Of a stretch of DNA of 64,000 nucleotides, positions 55,866-64,000 are shown in pieces (position 1 is the first letter of the stretch; the number at the start of each line of letters is the position of its first letter). The notes beneath the pieces are model-generated. The model saw only the letters and a program-made list of their open reading frames with translations, had not been told where the DNA came from and searched no databases. The DNA is from Prorocentrum cordatum (Eukaryota; Sar; Dinophyceae; Prorocentrales; Prorocentraceae). The translations under genes and the position numbers were made by a program. Location: assembly GCA_963575745.1 (NCBI GenBank), contig CAUYUJ010014352.1, positions 1 to 64,000 on the forward strand, in the 5' to 3' direction.

Positions 55866-56576
55866 GTACTATATGTCCTCCTTGCAGTACATCGTTTCCC
55901 GAGCGGTGTGGCTAGACAGCGCCCGCCCAGACGCACATACTGTAAGACTTGTTTGGTGCGCGCGTTGCCCTTGGGGGGCGACGTACATATTGTACAAATA
56001 TGTTGGGGCGACGCCGGTCGAAAATGTATGTCTATGCAGCTGTTTCTTCCTCGGGATACTTGGGGCGGCCTCCGCTCGAGCCGAACCTGGCATAGATCCG
56101 CCGCCGCGCCGTGCCGCAGCTTGTGCCGCACCTCTTTCCTCTGCCCCGGCGTTTGTCTGCACACTGCACACATAGGATGAAAACTCTTGGTGGGATCGGG
56201 GCGTCCAAAAGGGGGGTGCGCAAATCATGGCCAGCGGCAAGTGCGCGGCCCAGGGGGGGATGGGCGGGGACGCATTGAAGTAAGAAGAGGAGCCGTGATA
56301 TCTGGGGAAATATCATGGCCCCCGTCATGATATCCCCCCTAATAATCACCCCCACCCTGGCCGCCCAAGGTACAAGAGGTAGTTGGGCACAGTCCCATTC
56401 GATTTCTGAATGTCCTGAAGTCCACCGAGGGACAAGGCATTTCTCAGTGGGGCACCTGCTGGCACGCCGATTACTGATTTGATGTGCCTACTGCAGAGGG
56501 GGCCTGGCGCACTGAACCCGATGTTTTGCTCAGGGGGGCCCCCGGGGTTCTGAAGCTCCCCAGGCACCGCCGAAGC
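55866..56576. other. No supported gene
   Basis: Should contain the upstream exon of the BTB gene, but no convincing frame was found. ATATCATG and CATGATAT at 56309-56333 form a small palindrome (ATATCATGGCCCCCGTCATG). Confidence 0.4.
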
Positions 56577-56712
56577 AAGACGCAACAAATCTACCGCGGC
56601 TCGGTCCCTGGCACCCTTCCCCACCTCGTCTCCTTTCGGCCGATAAGACGCAACAAATCTACCGCGGCTCGGTCCCTGGCACCCTTTCCCACCTCGTCTC
56701 CTTCCGGCCGAT
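56577..56712 (+). repeat. 68-bp direct tandem duplication
   Basis: AAGACGCAACAAATCTACCG, CGGCTCGGTCCCTGGCACCC and TCTCCTT(T/C)CGGCCGAT occur twice with only two or three differences. Confidence 0.95.
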
Positions 56713-56725
56713 CTCACTGACCGAG

Positions 56726-56891
56726 GAGGAGGGAGGGAGGGAGGGAGGGAGAGAGAGAGCTCGTGACAAGAGAGGGAGGAGCGAGGAGGAGAAGGGGCAG
56801 GGGCGGAGGAGGGACGCAGCGAGGAGAGGGAGGAGGAGGAGGAGGAGGAGGAGGAGGAGGAGGAGGAGGAGGAAGAGGAGGATGGAGAGAG
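56726..56891 (+). repeat. (GGGA)n and (GGA)n tracts bordering the gap
   Basis: GAGGGAGGGAGG then GGAGGA up to the first N. Confidence 0.9.
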
Positions 56892-56991
56892 NNNNNNNNN
56901 NNNNNNNNNNNNNNNNNNNNNNNNNNNNNNNNNNNNNNNNNNNNNNNNNNNNNNNNNNNNNNNNNNNNNNNNNNNNNNNNNNNNNNNNNNN
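56892..56991. other. Assembly gap, 100 N
   Basis: Exactly 100 unknown bases, the usual placeholder for a gap of unknown size. It falls at a simple-repeat edge. Confidence 0.99.
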
Positions 56992-56998
56992 CCCCCCC

Positions 56999-57131
56999 CC
57001 TGGCCATCGCTCGGACGTCCATTCCCTGTGATTTTTTCGGTTTCGTGTGTGGTTCTTCCGCCAAATGATCAAGGATGCTCCTCGATGGTCCTCGCCGAAG
57101 GAAGAATGCACACGTCCGAGCGATGCCAAGC
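56999..57131. mobile_element. Family D element, copy 4
   Basis: TGGCCATCGCTCGGACGTCC to CACACGTCCGAGCGATGCC. Nearly identical to the copy at 32318-32450. Confidence 0.85.
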
Positions 57132-57300
57132 CCCCCCCCCCTCCCGCGAGCGCGGAGGGCGGCGGTGCGCGGCAGCAAACCCGGATACCGTTCATCCGCA
57201 GGCCCGCACCGTCCGCCCCGCTCACCTCTATGAAGGTCTCCATCTCTCGGCGGCGAGCGAGGGGGGGGGAAGCTTCAAACTGGTAAGAAGCGAAAAGGCC
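57132..57300. other. Nothing recognised
   Basis: GC-rich single-copy sequence. Confidence 0.4.
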
Positions 57301-57450
57301 TTCCCAGGAGGCTCGGAAGTCCCCGGGCCTTCCTGGAAGCTCCCTGAGCTTTCCCCGACGACAGACGGGAGACTTCTCAGAAGGCGCGGGGGCTTCTGAG
57401 AAGTCCCGCCGCCTTCTGAGCAAGCTCTCTCCTTCTCACTTCCCCCCCTC
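57300..57450. repeat. CCTTCTCAGAAGG-type palindrome cluster (family L), copy 1
   Basis: CCTTCCCAGGAGGCTCGGAA, CTTCTCAGAAGGCG, CTTCTGAGAAG and CCCCCCTCGCTCGCC occur as at 62105-62460. Confidence 0.7.
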
Positions 57451-58800
57451 GCTCGCCATCGAATCTCACGATCGTCTGATCATGACGCAATCCTTCTCCA
57501 TTGCGGGACAAACCCAACCAGATCCGGAGCCGTGCACGGAAATGGCAACGGTGGCGGTGATGGTCATGATGATGTGGACTGCGGTGCAAGTGCAGATGAG
57601 TATTAGCTAAAGGGCATGTGGTGTTAGACATGCAGGTACGAATGGCGATATTGCGGTAACTGCGGCGTGGTGACAAATACTGGGCAGACAAACTAAAAAA
57701 AAATATGAAAAAAACATGAGATTGGAGACATCGGCCTGGAACGTTCCACCTGCCTCTAGGTAACATGCTGTCTTCTCTACCGAGATGCACGTATTGAAAG
57801 TTTACTCTATACATTAAACCAATGTGCACACATTCAGCCAACCGCATGCTGCACGAATGAGCTAGCCAATCGCGTGTTCAACTTCACGTGGCCGGTACAG
57901 CGAAGTCGAATCTGCATCATGGAAAAGACGAGCTTAACACTGACTAAATCACAAAACATGAAGAGCGGAACACGCGTGGAACGCGAATAACTGCCGCACG
58001 TGACAGGTGGAAACCATTCGAACCCAGAACTGACAAGAGGACCTCCACAACTGGACACCAATCATCAAACCATGGAAGGGTAATCGGGGAACAATGAAGC
58101 ACAACCTTGGAACTGCAGTGAATTATGGATACATGTTCACGCGTGATGGCTGCATCCGCAACCCAAGCTGTAACGCACACACACACACACCAATCGCAAA
58201 CGGTACAAGCACTGAAATTGTTCTGTGGGGGAACAACACAAACGCTTGAACTCGACTGGTAATTCGCGCCACGGAGAAACACCAACCGTCGGACACGCCA
58301 GGCCGAATCAGTTAACATAAGACACAGACCATGGAGCGGCACAGCTGAACATATGACAAGTACGTGAACCAGCAGGCAGCATTCAACACGCAATAACATT
58401 TATATACACAAATCTTTAACTTGTAACGCCGCTTGCGGGGGTAGAAACCCAGTGGATACAATGTATTATGTGGAACGTCGTCCTACTGCTCTTCCTCCTC
58501 CTCCTCCTTCTTCTCCTCCTACACCTACTCCTACTCCTACTCCTCGTTCTCCCATAGCTGCTCATTGTACACCTGCTCCCTTCCGTTTTCCTGCTCGTCC
58601 TCGTGACTCTTCCCCTTCCAACTCCTCCTCCGTGACGCCCGCGACATGTATGACCCATTCCACGGGAGCAGCTTGACATCCGGGATCCATGCTTGATGGC
58701 CCTGGAATCCCAGAGCGGCCCCCGGCCAAACTTTGGCGCCAGTGTATTCCTAGCTACACCTGGACGCGCGTACATAAAAACAGGTGTCCATGCACAAATA
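57451..58800. other. AT-richer stretch, no supported gene
   Basis: Noticeably lower GC than the surroundings. No frame above about 150 codons looks coding. CTCCTACTCCTACTCC run at 58500-58545. Confidence 0.5.
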
Positions 58801-58805
58801 CATGG

Positions 58806-58811
58806 ATCTAC

Positions 58812-58842
<31 letters not shown>
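58806..58842. repeat. (TA)n tract
   Basis: TATATATA runs separated by CATA. A similar block lies at 59054-59098. Confidence 0.9.
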
Positions 58843-59053
58843 GATCACTCGTGCTTCCGCGCTGCACAGTGTCCTACGACTTACTGTACAGCCTTGTGAG
58901 TTGAAAGGAAGAGCGCCCTCGCAGCTCGGGCACTGTCCTCAGCCACTTCTGGCAGCGACCACTTTACAGCAGGTAGCTTCGCTTGAATGTTATAAATGTG
59001 AAAGGCTATGACTGTGCGCTCAAGAGCTCAGCGCTGAGGAAACTCATCTGATT

Positions 59054-59098
59054 ACATATACATATATATATATATGTATATATATATGTGTGTATACC
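59054..59098. repeat. (TA)n tract
   Basis: ACATATATATATATATG-type repeats, partly palindromic with the block at 58806-58842. Confidence 0.9.
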
Positions 59099-59179
59099 GA
59101 TATGCGTATATACCTCCATACATATACTCCACAATCAATGCTTGCACTTAGGGGGTCTTGCTTGTTTTTTCTTTGGAAC

Positions 59180-59480
59180 CGGGCCTACAGGCCGCTCTGG
59201 CCGTCACGTGCCCGTCGTCGCCGCCTCGTCGCCGCCCGTCGCCTGGGCCTGCGGGCCGCTCTGGCCGCCGTGGCCGCCGCCGCAGCCTCGTCGCCGCCAA
59301 TCGCCTGGGCCTGTGGGCCGCTGTGACCGCCTGTCGTCGCCGTCACCGCCTTGTCGCCGCCAGCCGCCTCGTCGCCGTCCGCCGCCTCGTCGCCAGCCGC
59401 TTACCGCTTTGCATTGCGCTGCATTGCTTTGCATTGTTCTGCGTTGCTTTGCGTTGATATGCAATGCCCTACACCATGAC
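59180..59480 (+). repeat. Short tandem duplications
   Basis: CGCCTGGGCCTG-GGGCCGCT recurs at 59240 and 59302; CCGCCTCGTCGCC repeats at 59355-59395; TTGCATTGC-type words repeat at 59409-59465. Confidence 0.7.
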
Positions 59481-60483
59481 ATTGCAATCGCACTGCTTCG
59501 AGATCACACTGCACGGCACTGCCTTACACCGCTGCGCAGCATTCTTTTGTACTGGTATGCGGTGCTTTGCTGTACACTGCCCTTCACACCAAAAACCACG
59601 GGACGTGCCGGAAGCTTCCTGTGGTCGAGCTCCTGCTGTGCACACAGCACGACAGGCCGCGCGGCGACAGCGCGCAGGCCCACCGGGGGGGGGGGGTCGG
59701 GGGCGCTCCCCGTCGCCGCTGCCCGCGCCGACGGCGCCGCCAGCGCCCGCCTCGTCCTCCTCGTCCTCGTGGACCTCTGGGCGCCGCTGGGCGCGCCGGG
59801 GGGGGGGGGCGGCGGCTGCCGTTCTCGGAGGCCTCCCCCACCGCCGATCGTCGAGCCTCAGCTGCCGAAATCCAACGTGGCAGGCCCCAGTCGTGGGCGG
59901 CGGCTCCTGTCCTGTGGAGGCATCCCATCACCGATGCATCGCCGATCGTCTGGCCCCTTCTGCTCGGATCCAACTTTACTGTAACTTTTTTTCTTCTGCT
60001 CGGATCCAACTTGGGAGGCCCAAGTTTTCGGCGGTACGCGCAAGGGGGTGGCTCGGGGCGGCGCCATCTGAGAAGGGCTTCTCAGCAGACACAGGGCCTT
60101 CTTTCGGAGATGTACAGACCTCCCTTTAGTGAAACGTGGTCTAGTGAAAACGACCTCGGGCCCGAACCTGGCGGGCGCAAGCCTGGAACATAACGGCCGC
60201 GGCGCCCTCTCGAGAACCGAAAACGGACAATTCACTAATCGACGTGTCAGGGTAGGAGGTCTGTCCACCCCCGATTCTTAGAGGCGCCTGGAGGCTTCCA
60301 GGAAGGCTCTCCAGAAGCCCCCCCGGGGCCCTTCCGAACCGCAGAACCGTGCGGTGACGGACTCTGGGGATTCCGAGGTCACCCTGCGGCCCGCCACCAC
60401 ACCGCGCTGGGGCCCACGAGTGAGATGAGGCCCAGGCACGGACAAGACTGGACCGGTTTCGATCCGGGGTCTCTGAGGTCTGG
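59481..60483. other. No supported gene
   Basis: GC-rich. CTGCTCGGATCCAACTT occurs twice (59959 and 59997). GATGCATCGCCGATCG at 59934 recalls family M. Confidence 0.5.
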
Positions 60484-60670
60484 CGGTTCTGAGGGAGGGA
60501 GGAGGGAGGAGGGAGGGGGAGGAGGAGGGAGGGAGGAGGGAGGGAGGAAGGGAGGGATGAGGGAGGAGGGAGGAGGGAGGAGGGAGGGAGAGAAGGAGGG
60601 AGGACGGAGGACGGAGGAGGGAGGAGGGAGGGAGGGAGGGAGGGAGGGAGGGAGGGAGAGAGTAGGGAGG
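60484..60670 (+). repeat. (GGGA)n tract
   Basis: GAGGGAGGAGGGAGG runs. Long frames on both strands here are artefacts. Confidence 0.95.
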
Positions 60671-60746
60671 GAGGGATGGAGGAGATGTGTCGTGCACCGC
60701 GGCCGCTCTGGAAGCGCTCCTGGAACGCTCTCAGAGAGCGTTCCGG

Positions 60747-60965
60747 AACGAGCTGTCCCAAATGCCCCCTCGAAATCAAAGGCAAATTTTCCCCGCGACG
60801 TGGCGGCGCCCCAGGACCCCGAAAATGTCAACGCTCGCGCTCCGGAACGCTCTGAGGGCGTTCCGGAACGCCCTATAGAGCGACTCGCCGCTGTCCCAAA
60901 TCCCCCCTCGGAAGCAAAGGCAAGCTTTTTCCCCGCCACGTGGCGGCGCCCCAGGGGGCCCCCAA
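60747..60965 (+). repeat. Direct duplication, about 145-bp period
   Basis: CTGTCCCAAAT-CCCCCTCG, CAAAGGCAA-TTTTCCCCGC and CGTGGCGGCGCCCCAG occur at 60748-60812 and 60893-60961. CGGAACGCTCTGAG words lie between. Confidence 0.9.
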
Positions 60966-61500
60966 AATGGCAAGGGGTTCGCGCCGCAAGGTGGGGGCGG
61001 CAGAAACATGAGCATCTGGTCCCGTGGGCCGCGCTTCGCACGTCGACCACCGTGGAAGGCTTGCGTCTGCTTTCGAGGGGTGTTGTAGCCCGCCCGATAA
61101 TATGATCATCCTTCCTGATAGTATTGTGATTGCTCTTCCTATTGACTCTCCTCTTCCTCTCCTTATGCTGGTATTCCTCTTCTTGTTCTCCCTCTTCAGT
61201 CTTGCCTCCTCTTCTTCGTCATCCTATTTATGATTCGTTACATTAGTATGTATCCTGTTGTTTGCGAGTTGCAGTAGTCTTCTTCTTACTATTACTTCTT
61301 GGCTCCTTCCTCTTAGTATTGTTGGTGTTATCCTTATTCCTCTGCCTCTCCTGCCTCTTCCTCCCTGCCTCTCCTGTGTTTGCCATTTGCATTCGTCTTC
61401 TTCTTAATATGACTCGTCTCCTTCTTCTTCTTCTTCATCTTCTTCTTCTTATTGTTAGCATTCTCGCTCTTCCTCTGCCTCCTCTGCCTCTGCCTCCTTC
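60966..61500. other. Low-GC TC-rich stretch, no gene
   Basis: CTTCTTCTTCTT and TCTTCCTCTGCC runs between 61130 and 61500 keep plus-strand frames open without coding character. Confidence 0.6.
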
Positions 61501-61673
61501 CAGGCCGCGGCGCACGGAGAGCCAACCCCCGGGGCCACGGCCCGCGGACGAGGCGGGGGGGGAGCGAGCGAGGCGCACGGCGCGGAGGGGGGCGAGGGGC
61601 AGGCGAGAGAGAGGGCAGCCCCACGGAGGGAGGCCCTGGCTCGGCGGCGAGCGGGGGGGGGGGGAAGGTGTCG

Positions 61674-62095
61674 TGGATGCCATGGCGCTGGACACCCTGG
61701 GAGTCCCAGCGTGTCCTTGAAAAGGTGTTCAAAAAAGTTGTAGAATACGTGTTACCAGCCTCGAACGTATCCCTATCCCGAAGATTGACACGCCAAGAGG
61801 CGATGGGAATCTTAGGGATGCACCCTCTAAAAAATAAGGGAATCCCTGAGATTGGCATCGTGATGTGGAGGTGCCCAGCATAGGGATAGGAATATGTTCC
61901 AGGCTGGTAAGTGAATGCCATGGCACTGGACACCCTGGGAATCCCAGCGTGTCCTTGAAAAGGTGTTCAAAACAGTTGTAGGATGATTGTGCTAAAGATG
62001 CCTCAACCTACGATGTACATGTTTAAGACATGCTTTGGAACACCTGGGCATGAGTTGGCGACATGCTTCCTCTCCGTGGATCGTTGTCCACGGGA
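61674..62095. repeat. Dispersed repeat K, copies 2 and 3 in tandem
   Basis: GGATGCCATGGCGCTGGACA, CCAGCGTGTCCTTGAAAAGG, TGTTCAAAA-AGTTGTAG recurs at 61676 and 61916 (240-bp step). The 61985-62095 part matches 27080-27190. Confidence 0.85.
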
Positions 62096-62104
62096 GAAAG
62101 TGAG

Positions 62105-62465
62105 CGGGAGGAGGAGGGGGCCCTCTCAGAAGGCGGCGGGACTTCCAGGAGGCCCTGGCGCCTTCTGAGAAGTTTGCTCTGTCCTCGGGGAGGGCTCCGA
62201 AAGCCTCTCAGAAGGCCGGGGGACTTCCGAGAGCCCCATACGGAGGGTGGCCTTGGATCGGCGGCGAGCGAAGGGGGGGGTGAGCAGGAGGGGGCCTTCT
62301 CAGAAGGCTCGGAAGTCCCCATGGCCTTCTGAGAGGTTTTTTGTCGAAGCCTCCCCCGCGGACGGAGAAAGCTTCTCAGCGGGCGCCAGGGCTTCCTGAG
62401 CAGTCCCGCCGCCTTCTGAGAAGGCCTTCCCCTTCTCATTTCCCCCCTCGCTCGCCGCGCACTAG
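62105..62465. repeat. CCTTCTCAGAAGG-type palindrome cluster (family L), copy 2
   Basis: At least eight CTTCTGAGAAG or CTCTCAGAAGGC words, and GGCGGCGAGCGA-GGGGGG as in 57250-57265. Confidence 0.8.
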
Positions 62466-62822
62466 AGGGGAGGCTGGCCCAAGGAAATGGTAGGAGGATC
62501 GGGCTTCAGAGCTGGCCACCAGAAGAAGCCAGACAGCGCTCAGAAGTCTGGATCCCCGACCCCTCGGGCAGAGGATCGACCACATACTTGATTTACCAAA
62601 CAAGAAATGTTCGATGGCAAACGTCACGCTCCCCATGGCAAAACCATCGAAATCAAAGGAACCCAGGGCACCCCGGAGGCACGCAAGGTGTTTCTAGTCG
62701 TGGGCCCCCGCTGCATGTCGTTCTCTGCTCCTCGAGAAACGGAAGCGATGTCAAATCTCGCCCCGCAAACCGACGGCGGCCGCTGCTGAGCAGGCGAATG
62801 CCTGGCAGCCTCTCCGAGACGG
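62466..62822. other. No supported gene
   Basis: Mixed sequence; nothing recognised. Confidence 0.4.
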
Positions 62823-62830
62823 CACTGGCA

Positions 62831-63023
62831 TTATGTCGGGCGTGCCCCCCTACAGAGGGATTTTCGACGAAAAATAAAAATACCCCCAAAATACACCAAA
62901 ATGGCCAAAAAATGATCCAAAAATATTCCCCGCATTATTTTGGGACTATTTCTGAATTATGTTGGGGGGTATCTCTTATTTTTCGTCCAAAAGCCCCCTG
63001 TATGGGGGACAGGCCCGACTTAA
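62831..63023. mobile_element. Family C element with perfect 8-bp duplication
   Basis: CACTGGCA lies on both sides (62823-62830 and 63024-63031). Left TTATGTCGGGCGTGCCCCCC, right GGACAGGCCCGACTTAA. The interior arms TTTTCGACGAAAAAT / TATTTTTCGTC are also inverted. Confidence 0.93.
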
Positions 63024-63132
63024 CACTGGCAGCACGCCCGCCCCGGCCAATGAACCCAGGAATCCTCCGAGACGATGTGTGCGCAACCCGCGGGGGGCCC
63101 CACAGGTCCCGACCCCTTCCCCAAGGGTTGTT

Positions 63133-63324
63133 TAAGTCGTGCGTGTCCCCCTACAGAAGGATTTTGGGCGAACAATAGAAAATACGGAAAAAAAAGCTCC
63201 CAAATGGTCAAAAAATATACAACAAATCATCCCCAGACTATTTTCTTATTACTTTTTGACCATTTTGGGGGTATGTTTTATTTTTCGTCGAAAAACCTCC
63301 TGTAGGGGGACACGCCCGACATAA
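63133..63324. mobile_element. Family C element with near-perfect 8-bp duplication
   Basis: GGGTTGTT (63125-63132) and GGGTAGTT (63325-63332) flank it, with one mismatch. Left AAGTCGTGCGTGTCCCCC, right GGGGGACACGCCCGACATAA. It lies only about 110 bp from the previous copy. Confidence 0.85.
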
Positions 63325-63511
63325 GGGTAGTTTCGTCTCCGATCAAGATTGGAAGGTCCCCGCGGCCAGATAACGGGTCACCGAGGCCGCAATCGAACAA
63401 ATCACACCCTCGGAGATCTGGAAGCTGTTGTCGTGTCGGCCTTCCTTCGCCCCCGCTCTTCCCGCCCCCCACCCCCGAGGAGGCCTCCTATAAGAGTCAG
63501 CAACTGAGGCC

Positions 63512-63660
63512 GGGGCATCGCGCCGCATCCCCGATGCACCCCGCCGATGCACTGGCGCTGAATCGGCGACGTCGGCAATACCTCCGCGCCGTCGGCGTGG
63601 AGAGGACCTGGCTCCACGCCGAGCCGTATCGCCGATGCAACGGCGATGTGACGCGATCCT
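63512..63660. repeat. GCATCGCCGATGC palindromic cluster (family M), copy 2
   Basis: GCATCGCGCCGCATCCCCGA, CGCCGATGCACTGGCG and CGTATCGCCGATGCAACGGC, as near 41010-41095. Confidence 0.75.
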
Positions 63661-63890
63661 CCGACCCCGTCCTCCTAGGACGAAGTTCGGGAGGCCCGGA
63701 CCTTCGCCCTGTGCTCTCCCCGCCCCCGCTCCGAGCCCCCCGAGCCCTCGCCCCCCGCTGGAGGAACCAGAAGGTGCCGCTGCCGCCGCTCCCCGCACCT
63801 CCTCCGGGGCGCGCTCTGGCCGCGACCTCGGCGCGAATCCGGCCGTGGTGACGAGGATAGGGGGCCAAATGCGAACCCTACCCCAAATCA

Positions 63891-63988
63891 CCCCCCACGA
63901 TTTCTGAGGGGGAGGGTGGGGTTCACTTCGCTCGGGAGCTCCCCCGAACAAAGTGAACCCCACCCTCCCCCTCAGAAATCGTGGGGGG
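63891..63988. repeat. Perfect 38-bp inverted repeat with 22-nt loop
   Basis: The left arm 63891-63928 equals the reverse complement of 63951-63988 with no mismatch. Outer sequences (CCCTACCCC, GGGGTAGG) extend it imperfectly, so it may be part of a larger element continuing past the window end. Confidence 0.95.
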
Positions 63989-64000
63989 TAGGGGTAGGTT

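Overview
The window looks like nuclear DNA of a dinoflagellate. It is GC-rich and crowded with simple repeats, minisatellites and small inverted-repeat elements. Its few long coding stretches are split by short introns with GT-AG or GC-AG ends, and it carries an APE-type LINE ending in the Cys-rich tail I associate with dinoflagellate LINEs. The taxon is inferred; no rRNA, tRNA or intact spliced-leader sequence was found to fix it. A run of 100 N (56892-56991) marks a scaffold join.

Layout. (1) 220-6295, minus strand: two spliced genes of unknown function in tandem; the larger (2164-6295) can be assembled over four exons with phase-consistent junctions. (2) 6296-13500: GC-rich, repeat-laden DNA with only one weak gene candidate (12131-12565). 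(3) 13501-18996, minus: a large spliced gene whose main exon looks like a divergent DDE/RNase-H-fold transposase, interrupted by one in-frame TAG and followed by two C-terminal exons. (4) 19000-44250: no supported gene; a graveyard of minisatellites, (AGG)n tracts and at least five dispersed small-element families, called here A, B, C, D and J. (5) 44350-50912, minus: a full-length LINE. ORF1 and ORF2 lie in one frame, separated by a single TGA in the context TGA-CTAG, a known readthrough context. (6) 51000-64000: repeats again, with a BTB/POZ protein exon (54844-55672, minus) that converges stop-to-stop with a plus-strand exon candidate.

The most informative structure outside genes is the set of small elements. 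Family C (TIR TTAWGTCGGGCSTGTCCC) has perfect 8-bp target-site duplications in three copies, a near-perfect one in a fourth, and one 15-bp duplication where it has jumped into a family-B repeat. Family A is a set of GC-rich palindromes with pyrimidine-rich ends; one copy occupies what appears to be the intron upstream of the BTB exon and provides its acceptor, as expected of introners. Family A also sits inside a family-D element. The LINE and the DDE-like gene are the only candidates here for machinery that could mobilise anything; no link between them and the small elements is shown.
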